A stretch of 64,000 nucleotides of DNA from Virgibacillus ihumii (GTDB taxonomy: Bacteria; Bacillota; Bacilli; Bacillales; Amphibacillaceae). Location: NCBI RefSeq assembly GCF_902726655.1, contig NZ_CACVAN010000001.1, positions 1 to 64,000 of the forward strand. Direction: 5' to 3'. Made by a program: the position numbers and the translations under genes. Positions 8,181 to 17,125 of this stretch are shown in pieces (the first letter of the stretch is position 1; every line of letters starts with the position of its first letter). The notes under the pieces are model-generated. The model ran no database searches, was not told where the DNA came from, and saw only the letters and a program-made list of their open reading frames with translations.

Positions 8181-8291
8181 TGACTAAATAATATCCCGAA
8201 TATGCAGGTCTAAGCAGGTGTGTTCTATTTATTTTATGTATGTAATTTCGTCTTTAAATAATTCATATATCCAATTACATCACAAAAGTTC

Positions 8292-8362
8292 AATAATTGG
8301 ACGCAAATCAGGAATTGTCTTAGCATCTGAACTGAATATAAGGGCCAGATTGTTGCATAAAA
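8292..8362 (+). repeat. GGGCGC intergenic repeat, copy 7 (diverged)
   Basis: The hairpin half is degenerate (TTGGACGCAAATCAGGAAT), but the tail is perfect for AATATAAGGGCCAGATTGTT and continues GCATAAA. Confidence 0.7.
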
Positions 8363-8433
8363 ATCCTTTCTGTTTATGCAAGAAACTAAATGGAATACTA
8401 ACCATAAAATACATTAAAAAGTGAGGATATATA

Positions 8434-9177
8434 ATGGTTGCGAAAACTAAAAAGGATTTTGATGGGTTAAAAGCAATTGGTAAAATTTGTGGAGAAATTC
8501 GAGATGAATTAGCCCATAGTGCGAAATCTGGAATTTCCACAAAAGAACTCGATGAAATTGCAAGAGAGATGTTTGAAAAAGCGGGGGCACAATCTGCACC
8601 AAAAGGAGAATACGATTTTCCTGGATATACGTGCATTAGCATAAATAAAGAAGTAGCTCATGGGATTCCGAAGAGAAAACGGATCATTCAAGAAGGAGAC
8701 ATTGTAAATATCGATGTTTCAGGTTCAAAAAATGGGTATTTCGCAGATACTGGAATTTCCTTTGTAGTAGGGAAAGGAGAGACAACTTTACAGAAAATAT
8801 GTGACGTTTCTAAAGAAGCGTTCGATATTGGACTTAAGAAAGCAAAACCAGGATCGAAAAAAAATGCGTTGGGCAAAGCTGTACACAATGTAGCGAAACG
8901 GTATGGCTTAACAGTCATAAAAAATCTTACTGGACATGGCGTTGGGCGTTCGATTCATGAAGAGCCAAAACATATTTTCAATTACTACACCCGCTGGGAT
9001 GACGAAATTTTAAAAGATGGTATGGTAATTGCGTTTGAACCTTTTATCTCCACATCTGAAGAGGAAGTTTTTCAATCCGAAGATGGTTGGACCTTCCTAA
9101 CTAATGAAAGCTTTGTCGCTCAATACGAACATACGATTATTCTCACGAATGAAGGACCGATTATTACTACAGTGTAA
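8434..9177 (+). CDS. map: Type I methionine aminopeptidase (accessory copy)
   Basis: The 247-residue enzyme removes initiator methionine. All five metal ligands of the pita-bread fold can be placed: Asp94 (IDVSG), Asp105 (FADTG), His168 (GHGVG), Glu202 (FEPF) and Glu232 (YEHTI), with His76 in VAHGIP. The length and LTGHGVGRSIHEEP motif fit the Bacillus YflG/MapB branch rather than the map copy in the ribosomal-protein cluster. ATG 8434 follows GTGAGGATATATA. It stands alone between repeat copies 7 and 8. Confidence 0.9.
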   Translation: MVAKTKKDFDGLKAIGKICGEIRDELAHSAKSGISTKELDEIAREMFEKAGAQSAPKGEYDFPGYTCISINKEVAHGIPKRKRIIQEGDIVNIDVSGSKNGYFADTGISFVVGKGETTLQKICDVSKEAFDIGLKKAKPGSKKNALGKAVHNVAKRYGLTVIKNLTGHGVGRSIHEEPKHIFNYYTRWDDEILKDGMVIAFEPFISTSEEEVFQSEDGWTFLTNESFVAQYEHTIILTNEGPIITTV

Positions 9178-9191
9178 AAACCCTAATACCG

Positions 9192-9250
9192 CAAACGGGC
9201 GCTTTTCCCTAATAAGGATTAGCGCCAATATCGCATATAAAGGGGTAAAA
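9192..9250 (+). repeat. GGGCGC intergenic repeat, copy 8
   Basis: AACGGGCGCTTTTCCC and GGATTAGCGCC flank TAATAA. The tail is AATATCGCATATAAAGGGG. It lies 14 bp after the methionine aminopeptidase stop and 17 bp before the next start. Confidence 0.9.
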
Positions 9251-9267
9251 AGTTAGGAGCTGAGTGT

Positions 9268-10524
9268 GTGATGATTAAAGGAATATATGAGCTTGTTAGC
9301 GAAGAACAGTTGAAAAAGTATGCAGAGCTTGCTGTACGAGCTGGTGTAAATGTGCAAAAGAATCAATTAGTGATTATTCATAGTGACATAAAAAATGTAA
9401 CGTTTGCACGTCTAATCCAAACGGCAGCCTATGAGGCGGGGGCTTCAAATGTGGTTATGGATTGGACAGATGAACAGTCTACCAAAGAATTTTATTTAAA
9501 TGCAGCAGATGATGCCATCGATCGCTTTCCCGACTGGCAGGATGCACGCTTTAAGGAGTGGGACGAGGCGGGTGCTGCTTACATCCATATTATTTCTGAA
9601 AACTTAGATGTCTTTAAGGAGGTTTCCACAGAACGGATGAGCCGCTTCCAAAAGGCCTCCCGTACCAAATTGAAGGTTCATAATGCAAAGATTAGGTCCC
9701 ACGAGATACGCTGGTGTCTTTTAACTGTCCCGTCCTTCGCATGGGCAACTAAAGTATTTCCTCACTCAAGTAAAGAAGAAGCCCTGCAATCGTTATGGCA
9801 ATTAATCTTATGTGGAGCTCGGGCAGATGGAAAAAATCCTATAAAAGACTGGGAAAATCATGACAGAGCCTTCGAGTCACGGAAAAAGTTTCTAAACGAT
9901 AGCCAGTTTGAAGCCCTGCATTTTACAAATAGCCTAGGAACTGATTTATTAGTCGGCATGCCTAAAAATCACTTCTTTATAGGCGGGGGTGTTATAGATG
10001 AAAAGGGAATACCGTTCTTTCCGAACATTCCCACGGAGGAAATATTTTCTGCCCCTCATAAAAATGAGGTAAATGGCAAACTGGTAGCCACTAAACCGCT
10101 TATCTATGGGGGAAGTGTTATCGATGATTTTTACCTAACCTTTAAAGATGGACGGATTACTGCCTATTATGCCGCCACTGGGCAAGAAGCGTTACAAAGT
10201 CTCATCGAAACAGACGAAGGTTCACATTATCTAGGTGAAATTGCCTTGGTCTCTAACAATTCTCCTCTTTCTCAGGCGGATACTCTCTTTTACAACACCT
10301 TGTTTGATGAAAATACGGCCTGCCATATTGGAATCGGAAACGCCTCCCCTTCCAACCTTCAAAATGGCAGCAACCTATCGGTGAAAGAGTTGAAGGAAGC
10401 AGGACTTAATACTTCCCTCCTGTTAGTCAATGTGACCTTTGGTTCCGAAGATATGAAAGTAGTGGGTATTAAAGAAGGTGGAACTGAAGTTCTACTAATG
10501 AAAGATGGTGATTTCCAATTCTAA
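9268..10524 (+). CDS. ampS: M29 family aminopeptidase (AmpS/PepS-like)
   Basis: The product is about 418 residues, the usual M29 length. It shows the family pattern throughout: NVQKNQLVIIHSD near the start, LWQLILCGARADG, TNSLGTDLLVGMP, and the C-terminal metal-site region with HIGIGNA. M29 enzymes are cytosolic dinuclear-metal exopeptidases. AGGAG at 9255-9259 favours GTG 9268 (8-nt spacing), but ATG 9271 is possible. Both neighbours on the left act on peptides, but repeat copy 8 separates them, so there is no proof of an operon. Confidence 0.85.
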   Translation: MMIKGIYELVSEEQLKKYAELAVRAGVNVQKNQLVIIHSDIKNVTFARLIQTAAYEAGASNVVMDWTDEQSTKEFYLNAADDAIDRFPDWQDARFKEWDEAGAAYIHIISENLDVFKEVSTERMSRFQKASRTKLKVHNAKIRSHEIRWCLLTVPSFAWATKVFPHSSKEEALQSLWQLILCGARADGKNPIKDWENHDRAFESRKKFLNDSQFEALHFTNSLGTDLLVGMPKNHFFIGGGVIDEKGIPFFPNIPTEEIFSAPHKNEVNGKLVATKPLIYGGSVIDDFYLTFKDGRITAYYAATGQEALQSLIETDEGSHYLGEIALVSNNSPLSQADTLFYNTLFDENTACHIGIGNASPSNLQNGSNLSVKELKEAGLNTSLLLVNVTFGSEDMKVVGIKEGGTEVLLMKDGDFQF

Positions 10525-10583
10525 TTTGGCTGCTCTTTAACAGGTAAGCATTGTTTTTTAGTTGAAATAAGGGGATCTATTCA

Positions 10584-10990
10584 ATGAAATATTTTATATG
10601 CCATTATCATATTTATTCCAATTCGATTTGTGGGTGAAGTTTATAGAATTAATAGGCTAACTGGTTGGGAATTTAATACAATAATGATAATAGGTTGCAT
10701 TATTATCATTGTCGAATTTGTAATTGGTACACTTCTTCTCATATTCCTAACAAAAAAGTCACTGAAAGGCCGTATAGCCAACTTTTGGACAATTATTTTA
10801 TGGTTTCCCATACTTTATTCTTTTGGCATATATAATCGCATCTTTATTTCCAATAACATACGAAGGTGATATGCCTGGCCCTGGAGCCGGTTTTATTCTA
10901 ATAGCTGTATTAATTGTTTATCCCTTTTATATTTTAACTATCAATTACATAAGTTTCGAAAGTGATGATAAAGGAATAAATGCGGTTTGA
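10584..10990 (+). pseudogene. Membrane protein gene broken by two frameshifts
   Basis: ATG 10584 opens a short frame. The homologous reading moves one frame over at once (ILYAIIIFIPIRFVGEVYR, continuing to ILYSFGIYNRIFISNN), then shifts again near 10857 to TYEGDMPGPGAGFILIAVLI and ends at TGA 10988-10990. Repaired, it would be about 135 residues with four membrane helices. I do not recognise a family. Two independent indels argue for real decay. Confidence 0.6.
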
Positions 10991-11047
10991 ATTTAAAAAT
11001 TGTGTGCAAAGTTTCATTTCAAGTACGCCTTTCGTAAAACCACGAAG

Positions 11048-11137
11048 ATGGTAAAATCCTTTAAAAATCAATATCCCAAGTTAAGTGCAGAAATTGAAGC
11101 TGAACATACGAGGGAACAAATGAATCATTCGGGCTGA
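11048..11137 (+). other. Short reading frame, probable gene remnant
   Basis: A 29-residue frame MVKSFKNQYPKLSAEIEAEH has no convincing ribosome binding site. It sits in an otherwise empty 10991-11517 stretch that holds only two repeat copies. It may be the tail of a lost gene. Confidence 0.2.
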
Positions 11138-11202
11138 TATCATGTTAAAACAGAGCCAGTCACTGTTAGGCAAACTAGCTAATACCAGCAGAATATTCAA
11201 GA

Positions 11203-11240
11203 ATAGGGGTGCCTAGCTGGATAGCGCCTAATTTGCCACT
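11203..11240 (+). repeat. GGGCGC intergenic repeat, partial copy 9
   Basis: GGTGCCTAGCTGGATAGCGCC resembles the hairpin half, followed by TAATTTGCCACTAG. The tail is lost. Assignment is tentative. Confidence 0.4.
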
Positions 11241-11312
11241 AGGTGTAAATCGAGGGGATTTAAGAGATGTTTGTGGGATAAATGTGATTTTCAAACATTT
11301 GTGAGCTTTGCA

Positions 11313-11386
11313 CTTAAACTAACGTGCGCTATTCCCTAATAATGAATAGCGTCATATCGCATATAAGGGCCAGTTAATGGAATAAG
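11313..11386 (+). repeat. GGGCGC intergenic repeat, copy 10
   Basis: TTAAACTAACGTGCGCTATT and AATAGCG flank CCCTAATAATG. The tail TCATATCGCATATAAGGGCC is nearly complete, then AGTTAATGGAATAAG. It lies downstream of the minus-strand antiporter gene yet keeps the plus orientation. Confidence 0.9.
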
Positions 11387-11517
11387 CGTTTTGTTCATAT
11401 GGTGTAGAAATTGAGATGGATATCGGTGTCTTTCTAGAAAAGTGTCGCTTATTAGTAATAAGAATAGAATAGGCATCTGGATAATCACATATTAAATGGA
11501 TACAAATGGTTATTCCG

Positions 11518-13326
11518 CTATTTCTTTAGTGCTTCTTCATTTAGAGTTGGTGGATCCAAACTTACAACAGTATCTCCTTTTTTACCTTTGACCTGTCCTT
11601 CATGAGTTGAAAACTCAAGCTTTCCGGATGGTTTTAAAATAAATAGTATCAGGCTTTGATCACCACGTTCTTCAACATATTGGGCAAAGCTTTTTTGGTT
11701 TAATTCCGTTGTGTTGAATTGGAAGCCGCGTTCGACGTGATCATTCAGTTCACCCCATGAAATATTTTCTTTTGTTAAAAAGCGTTTGTCGTATTTGTCG
11801 ATGATTTCCGTAAGAACTTCCCCGTCTTCATTATGCAGACTGAAGATATTATTTCGGCCCATTTCCTGCACAAAGGATTTACAAACTAAGGCATTATAAG
11901 AGTTCACCCTAGATGCTGCAACCATATATCCATACTTTGTTAGATCTAATTCATAATCATGGAGTTCAGATAATATTTCACCGTGATAGGTTTCGATATC
12001 TGTCTTCTGAGCAGTTTCTAGCTGCTGTTGTGAAGAATCCGCCAACAATACAGGGATATTCAATCCCTTCATCGCTTTTGCCATACCGATACTAAATGGA
12101 TTGCTTTCAATAAACAGGACACCGGGTTGGCTATTGATAGCGAGGCCGAGTTTTTTCGCTACCCATCGAATTGAAAAACCATGTGCAACCACTGTTGAAA
12201 AAACGAGACCAAGTGTTATCGGGATGACGAGATTTGCATCAGTAAATCCAGCATCTAATAAGACATGGGCGAAGTAGCTGGAAACAGTTAACGCCACGAT
12301 TCCCCGGGGTGCGATCCAACCGACCAACGTTTTCTCCTGGTTTGTGATATCCGTATTGATTGTTGATAGCCAGATCGATAGGGGGCGGACAAGAAACATC
12401 ATTAAAAGGATATAGCCAATGATATTCCAATTTAATATATCGAGCAGTGTTTCTCTTGTGATTCCTGCTGTTATCATAACATAGACTGCAGACATGAGCA
12501 GGACGGACATATTTTCCTTAAAATGACGCATATCATGAAACGGTGAAATGTCCATGTTAGCAAGTTTGATTCCCATCGCGGTGACCGCTAGTAAGCCTGT
12601 TTCATGCTTGATCTGATCGGCCATCATAAAGCAAGCTGTAACCATGGACAAGACAACAGGTGATCGTAAAAATTCAGGAACATGGCCTTTTTCAAACAAC
12701 CAACCAACCACAAATCCTGATAACCATCCGAGAAAGACGGCAATTGCAGCTGAAAGGAAAAATAAGAGGAGTATTGTTGCTGTGACCTCATCAGATATAA
12801 GAAAATGGATAATTTCAAATGCAAAGACAGCAAGTAATGCTCCAAGCGGGTCAACAATGATACCTTCCCATTTTAAAATCGATGCGGGGCGTTGTTTTAA
12901 TTTTGCCTGGCGTAAAAGTGGTAAAATGACAGTTGGCCCGGTAACGATAAATAGACCGCTAATGACAAAAGCGACGGCCCATGAAAGCCCGGCTGCATAA
13001 TGAGCGGCAAATGAACCTAAGATCCATGCAATAAACGCACCTACTGTAACGATTCGAACAATGGGGCGAGAGAGCCCACGAATTTCTTTGAAATTGAGAT
13101 TTAGGCTGCCCTCAAATAGAATGATACCAACTGCGATTGCAATAAACGTCTGAAAGATATCCCCAAAAGCTTCTTTTGGATTCAGGATGCCAAAAATAGG
13201 CCCTGCAAGTAATCCAGCAAGGGACATGGCAACAATGGCTGGGAAACGAAAGTACCATGCCAACCATTGTGCACTAATTCCAAAAATCCCTATCATAACC
13301 ACTTGAAATAATAAAGAGTCAACCAT
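11518..13326 (-). CDS. Cation:proton antiporter with C-terminal NAD-binding (RCK-like) domain
   Basis: The 602-residue protein has about twelve transmembrane helices of the CPA family (residues 1-385), with the ion-site motif KWEGIIVDPLGALLAV in the middle and ARGIVALTVSSYFA later. A soluble Rossmann/TrkA-N-like region follows (VLFIESNPFSIGMAKAMKG), and the protein ends in a charged tail. It probably exchanges Na+ or K+ for H+, with nucleotide control by the C-terminal domain. The start at 13326 is preceded by AAGGTGATT. It fits a halotolerant lifestyle. Confidence 0.85.
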   Translation of the reverse strand: MVDSLLFQVVMIGIFGISAQWLAWYFRFPAIVAMSLAGLLAGPIFGILNPKEAFGDIFQTFIAIAVGIILFEGSLNLNFKEIRGLSRPIVRIVTVGAFIAWILGSFAAHYAAGLSWAVAFVISGLFIVTGPTVILPLLRQAKLKQRPASILKWEGIIVDPLGALLAVFAFEIIHFLISDEVTATILLLFFLSAAIAVFLGWLSGFVVGWLFEKGHVPEFLRSPVVLSMVTACFMMADQIKHETGLLAVTAMGIKLANMDISPFHDMRHFKENMSVLLMSAVYVMITAGITRETLLDILNWNIIGYILLMMFLVRPLSIWLSTINTDITNQEKTLVGWIAPRGIVALTVSSYFAHVLLDAGFTDANLVIPITLGLVFSTVVAHGFSIRWVAKKLGLAINSQPGVLFIESNPFSIGMAKAMKGLNIPVLLADSSQQQLETAQKTDIETYHGEILSELHDYELDLTKYGYMVAASRVNSYNALVCKSFVQEMGRNNIFSLHNEDGEVLTEIIDKYDKRFLTKENISWGELNDHVERGFQFNTTELNQKSFAQYVEERGDQSLILFILKPSGKLEFSTHEGQVKGKKGDTVVSLDPPTLNEEALKK

Positions 13327-13473
13327 ATTTAATCACCTTAATCGCTTTGTTATATTTGTTAGCATGTTCATATATCTTACGAACTCCAGTATAAAGATTA
13401 GTGTGAACTTTTTTCATGATTTTATAGATGGCTGGCTCATTTTATTTCTAAATTTGGTGGGTAATTGGTCGTA

Positions 13474-13540
13474 TCATACGAGGGCGCATTTCCTTAAATA
13501 AGCGTTGCGCCTATCTTTACGGAAGCTGGTTACCCTGTAG
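13474..13540 (+). repeat. GGGCGC intergenic repeat, copy 11
   Basis: ATACGAGGGCGCATTTCC and GTTGCGCC flank TTAAATAAGC. The tail TATCTTTACGGAAGCTGGTT is diverged. It keeps the plus orientation between two minus-strand genes. Confidence 0.75.
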
Positions 13541-13574
13541 TTGGTGCGTGTTTTTTTTCTTCTTAAATAGAAAA

Positions 13575-13608
13575 AAGCGATAGACTGAATAAAATCGGTC
13601 TATCGCTT
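13575..13608 (-). terminator. Terminator of the FMN reductase gene
   Basis: AAGCGATAGAC (13575-13585) and GTCTATCGCTT (13598-13608) form an 11-bp stem, with a T run on the minus-strand side. Confidence 0.85.
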
Positions 13609-13616
13609 AATATAAA

Positions 13617-14189
13617 TTATGCTTTCACAGGCTCTGTGGATTTAATGTTATTATAGAAATCAACAAAGTTGTCAACAACGGTATCTAAAAATTCTATGGT
13701 ACCCTTATCGGTAATTTCACCAGATTCATTCAATTTTTCGTGTACAGCTCCAATATATACTTCGTTGTTTGGCAGAAGAATTGGTGACAATGCCGGGTTA
13801 GATAAAATTTCTCTTAAATGCTGTTGTGCGCGAACACTTCCCAGTACACCAGGAGAAGCGCCTACAATGAATCCTGGTTTGTCTTTAAGTGTAAGATCGC
13901 CGCCACGAGATAACCAGTCAATAGCATTTTTAAGTCTACCAGGAATAGAAAAGTTAAATTCCGGAACAGCAAACAATACTGCATCAGAATCTTTTACTTC
14001 ATCTTTAAATTTTTGAGCATTTACGGGTGGGTTCTCCTCAATATCCTGTGAAAAGTTTTCAACATCGTTGATAAACACCGGGATAATATCTAATTTATTG
14101 GCATAACGCTTTTTCATAAAATCGACTACTTTATTATTAAAAGAATTTGAACTCGTGCTTCCAATAACTGCTTTAACTTTAATTGTCAT
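13617..14189 (-). CDS. NADPH-dependent FMN reductase (flavodoxin-fold)
   Basis: The 190-residue product matches the FMN_red family: the phosphate loop GSTSSNSFNNKV near the N-terminus, the PEFNFSIPGRLKNAIDWLSR flavin-contact motif near residues 81-100, and SPGVLGSVRAQQHLREIL. It is probably a cytosolic quinone or azo-compound reductase. An AAAAGGAGAA ribosome binding site precedes ATG 14189. Nearby on the other strand are a pirin remnant and DoxX, genes that often accompany such reductases. Confidence 0.85.
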   Translation of the reverse strand: MTIKVKAVIGSTSSNSFNNKVVDFMKKRYANKLDIIPVFINDVENFSQDIEENPPVNAQKFKDEVKDSDAVLFAVPEFNFSIPGRLKNAIDWLSRGGDLTLKDKPGFIVGASPGVLGSVRAQQHLREILSNPALSPILLPNNEVYIGAVHEKLNESGEITDKGTIEFLDTVVDNFVDFYNNIKSTEPVKA

Positions 14190-14489
14190 ATAAAAACATT
14201 CTCCTTTTTATATAATTTATTTGTAAAACTCCACCCCATAAACTACTTTACCATATTAAATACATTTAAAATTTAATGCAAAAGTTCTGCTTATTATTTT
14301 CTATAACTTACTAATTATTAGTAAATACATCAGTTGATATATTAAAACAGATCATCCAAATAATTGTAGCAGAATTCTACCGATGTAAGCGTCAAAAACG
14401 GACTACGTAAAGTAACTGAAACTCTGGAAAAATTAATGTATCAATATGTCTAATTATACGAATAGTAAATAGGGGAGGAATTATATTCC
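14190..14489. other. AT-rich intergenic region
   Basis: It holds the promoter region of the reductase gene on the minus strand. No conserved frame or repeat copy was seen until the pirin remnant. AGGGGAGGAATTAT at 14471-14484 looks like an abandoned ribosome binding site. Confidence 0.4.
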
Positions 14490-14586
14490 GGAGTTCCTAT
14501 TAGGGAAGAGTTTGTTATGGGTGGACCCTTTGTTGAAAACGAAGTCAGAAATTAGAGAGGCTTATAAAGATTTTAAAGCTAAATAA
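14490..14586 (+). pseudogene. C-terminal remnant of a pirin-family gene
   Basis: The frame reads GVPIREEFVMGGPFVENEV, which matches the pirin C-terminal signature (G-P-REP-GPFVMNT). After a one-base shift it continues as IREAYKDFKAK and stops at 14584-14586. A ribosome-binding-like AGGGGAGG lies just upstream, so most of the gene seems to have been deleted between start and tail. The DoxX gene follows 30 bp later. Confidence 0.5.
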
Positions 14587-14615
14587 ATTTTTAAGAGGAA
14601 AAGGTAGAAATTGAA

Positions 14616-14966
14616 ATGTTATCGACTATTATTCAAATAATATTGGCTTTCATGTTTTTCAAAGCAGCAGTGCCAAAATTTACTTCAAATCAGCAAGTTG
14701 AAGCTTTTGAAACGTATGGATACTCACAATGGTTCCGTAATATTACAGCGATTGTGGAAGTTGGAACAGCATTCCTGCTAATCATTGGAATATGGAAACA
14801 GCAGTTAGCTGCGATCGGGGGCTTACTGGTTTTAGCAACTATGATAGGAGCCATTTTTACCCATATAAAATTGAAAGACAGTTTTTCAAATATGGTGTTA
14901 TCAATTGCATTACTTGTACTAGGGGTAATTGTACTTTGGCAAAACTCAAGTGCTTTGCTTGGTTAA
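14616..14966 (+). CDS. DoxX family membrane protein
   Basis: The 116-residue, four-helix protein has the DoxX pattern: an N-terminal helix followed by KAAVPKFTSNQQVEAFETYGY, then VEVGTAFLLIIGIWK and two more helices. In related bacteria, DoxX proteins couple with oxidoreductases in redox or thiol stress responses. AAGAGGAAAAGG precedes ATG 14616. It probably once followed the pirin gene in an operon. Confidence 0.85.
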   Translation: MLSTIIQIILAFMFFKAAVPKFTSNQQVEAFETYGYSQWFRNITAIVEVGTAFLLIIGIWKQQLAAIGGLLVLATMIGAIFTHIKLKDSFSNMVLSIALLVLGVIVLWQNSSALLG

Positions 14967-14972
14967 CTTGTT

Positions 14973-15020
14973 CACTAAGCGGGCGGGCTAACTGAATAAA
15001 AGAATAAATAATTCAAAATG
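14973..15020 (+). repeat. GGGCGC intergenic repeat, copy 12 (diverged)
   Basis: ACTAAGCGGGCGGGCTAACTG then AATAAAAGAATAAATAATTC. The hairpin is lost, but the position directly after a gene and the CTGAATAAAA core fit the family. Confidence 0.45.
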
Positions 15021-15063
15021 GACATACCTTTGAGGTAAAACAGTCAGTGGAGGTGGGTCTATT

Positions 15064-15474
15064 TTGAATAAGAAGTATCTTGTTGTAGCGAGTGTTTTCA
15101 TTTTGGTTGTGATAACTGTGTTCGCTTTTAATTTTCCTGTTGAAAAATCTAATGCAAAAGGATTCTCTAATGGTGAAAAAAAGAATGGGCAGTTGTCAGA
15201 AGTAATTAAAATAATTGAGAATGAAATAAAAAAGAATGATGTGGTCCGCAGTATAACGGCTAAAAAGAAAGATTCGGTTACAATTGAAAACTCAATTATA
15301 ATTGAAACCTCAATAAATTATTCCGTTAAGTCAAATGCAGATACACAAAAGGCTGATAAAATTATAACCAAAATAATTAAGGCAAAAAAACAACTGAGTG
15401 ATTATAAGTCTTTTAGGGTACAAGTCAATAGTGCCAATGGAAATGTTTTATCAGGTGCAGTTTTTGTGAATTAA
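15064..15474 (+). CDS. Hypothetical secreted or membrane-anchored protein, 136 aa
   Basis: Start TTG 15064 follows GGAGGTGGG. The N-terminus is a signal peptide or anchor (YLVVASVFILVVITVFAF). The rest is lysine-rich and hydrophilic, with an alternating pattern (SVTIENSIIIETSINYSV) suggesting a small alpha/beta domain outside the membrane. There is no lipobox. The family was not recognised. It lies between repeat copies 12 and 13. Confidence 0.6.
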   Translation: MNKKYLVVASVFILVVITVFAFNFPVEKSNAKGFSNGEKKNGQLSEVIKIIENEIKKNDVVRSITAKKKDSVTIENSIIIETSINYSVKSNADTQKADKIITKIIKAKKQLSDYKSFRVQVNSANGNVLSGAVFVN

Positions 15475-15575
15475 CTCCAGTTTAGTATGTTTTCACCTAG
15501 AGTTAATTCATAAGTTATTTAGGAATAGTTAGTCTCCTATTAAACAATACCAGCCAATAGCAGAAAGGACTATTC

Positions 15576-15612
15576 CGATAGGGCGCAAGAATTGAACAAC
15601 TATAGACCGTTT
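15576..15612 (+). repeat. GGGCGC intergenic repeat, copy 13 (partial)
   Basis: GATAGGGCGCAAGAATTGAA is followed by CAACTATAGACC. Only the left arm is clear. Confidence 0.4.
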
Positions 15613-15718
15613 CAACCAATTAAAGGGAAGTAAAAACAAAATAATAAAAACTTATAAATTTTACTTTTTATGACCCCTAGTGAATATATATGTATTAATA
15701 ATTTGATATGGGGGATGT

Positions 15719-16879
15719 ATGACGATAAAAGGGAAGGCAAATTTAAGTGTTGGTTGGATAACTTTGTTTCTAATGGGTACTGACTTATTTGTGGTGTCTC
15801 CGTTATTACCGTTTATTTCGGAAGCATATAAGGTTAGTCCAGAGACGACTGGATGGATGGTAACTGTTTTTGCGGTTACATATGCTTTTTCGGCTCCATT
15901 CTTTGGTTGGCTTTCAGATAAAAAGGGACGGAGAACAATGATTACGTTTGGTTTATTATTGTTCGCTATTTCTAACGCTCTAACTGCTTTTGCCCCTTCA
16001 TTTTCATGGCTAATTATTAGCCGTATTTTAGCTGGTTTGTCCGTTGCTTCAATTACTCCGTTGATATACGCAATCATTGGAGATATTGCGCCGGCAAGTC
16101 GAAGAGGAACATGGCTTTCAATTGTTGTGTCAGGACATTTAACCGCTCTTTGGGCAGGAGCTCCACTCGGTACGGTATTAGAGTATTTTCTCGGTTGGCG
16201 TTCAGTATTTGTTGTAATGGCTATCATAGGAATCATATTGGCGGTCGTGAATTTCAAAACGTGGGAATCTATTCCTGAAAGTGATATAACAAGAAAGCTA
16301 TTAGAAGGAAATATGCTAGGAATACTTCGTTCCGTAAGTGTTACCACTATTTGGGCGATTTCAATGTATGCCCTTTATGTGTATTTAGGCGCAGCTCTAT
16401 ACGCTGAAAATAGATTCTCATCATCAGAAATTGCATTAGCTGTTACTTTTTATGGTGTCGGGGCTGTTTTAGGAAGTCTTACAAGTGGAAAATTAACAGA
16501 TAAGTTCGGAGAAAAGAAGGTTTCGAACGCTTCTCTAATTTTTTTAACTTTAATACTTGTTTGTTTAGGAATATTTTTTTCATCTGGTGATTGGGTTTAT
16601 TTTCTTCTGTTTATATGGGCTTTGGTTGGGTATGCAGGATTTACATCATACCAAGCACGATTAGTAGTGGAATATCCAAAAGAGCGGGGAATTGTTATGG
16701 CATGGAATAATACGGCTCTATATATTGGTATTACCATTGGCTCAATGATTGGGGGTTATGTCATATCTATTTGGGAATACGCTTTGCTCCCATATGTTTG
16801 TAGCATTGCAGCAGTTGCTAGCTTTGTGCTTGGTACTCAAAAGGTGAAGAATCAAAAAAAGAATCAGCTTTATCAGTAA
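15719..16879 (+). CDS. MFS transporter, DHA1 type
   Basis: The 386-residue protein has twelve helices. The loop 2-3 signature is GWLSDKKGRRTMITFG near residues 62-77, motif C-like sequences appear in the first half, and the symmetric GKLTDKFGEKKV loop in the second. It belongs to the drug:H+ antiporter-1 branch (AraJ/YbcL-like efflux). The substrate cannot be predicted. GGGGG lies just before ATG 15719; an overlapping ATG at 15714 is out of frame. A long minus-strand open frame across it is a shadow. Confidence 0.88.
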   Translation: MTIKGKANLSVGWITLFLMGTDLFVVSPLLPFISEAYKVSPETTGWMVTVFAVTYAFSAPFFGWLSDKKGRRTMITFGLLLFAISNALTAFAPSFSWLIISRILAGLSVASITPLIYAIIGDIAPASRRGTWLSIVVSGHLTALWAGAPLGTVLEYFLGWRSVFVVMAIIGIILAVVNFKTWESIPESDITRKLLEGNMLGILRSVSVTTIWAISMYALYVYLGAALYAENRFSSSEIALAVTFYGVGAVLGSLTSGKLTDKFGEKKVSNASLIFLTLILVCLGIFFSSGDWVYFLLFIWALVGYAGFTSYQARLVVEYPKERGIVMAWNNTALYIGITIGSMIGGYVISIWEYALLPYVCSIAAVASFVLGTQKVKNQKKNQLYQ

Positions 16880-16982
16880 ATACTTTACCTCAGAACGAGA
16901 TCTTTTTGTTTTCGTATCAGGTGCTTTGATGGAAGATCCTTTATAGATTTTAAACAATCGTTTTCTAATATTGATATTCAAG

Positions 16983-17046
16983 AAAAGGGCGTAAGAACCG
17001 AATAAATTTCCTTGATTTCTTTGGCCAGATTGTGGAGTAACAAAAG
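16983..17046 (+). repeat. GGGCGC intergenic repeat, copy 14
   Basis: AAAGGGCGTAAGAACCGAAT keeps only the left arm. The tail CTTTGGCCAGATTGTGGAGT is followed by AACAAAAG and is near consensus. Confidence 0.7.
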
Positions 17047-17095
17047 CCCATTTAAATAATATTTGAGTAAAAACACAAATCTCTTGTATTTGGTT

Positions 17096-17104
17096 TGCTA
17101 TAAT
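17096..17104 (+). promoter_or_regulatory. Extended -10 promoter of the CPBP gene
   Basis: TGC followed by TATAAT (17099-17104) is a perfect extended -10. No -35 is at proper spacing. The predicted start point near 17111 rules out the upstream ATG 17108 and supports translation from ATG 17126. Confidence 0.6.
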
Positions 17105-17125
17105 GGGATGAAAGGTCGGGTATTT

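Noticed and set aside
8218..8424. 68-codon frame before the methionine aminopeptidase
   Set aside because: It spans repeat copy 7 and the promoter area and has no ribosome binding site.
15661..16347. 228-codon minus-strand open frame
   Set aside because: It is the antisense of the MFS transporter gene, with no ribosome binding site and implausible composition.
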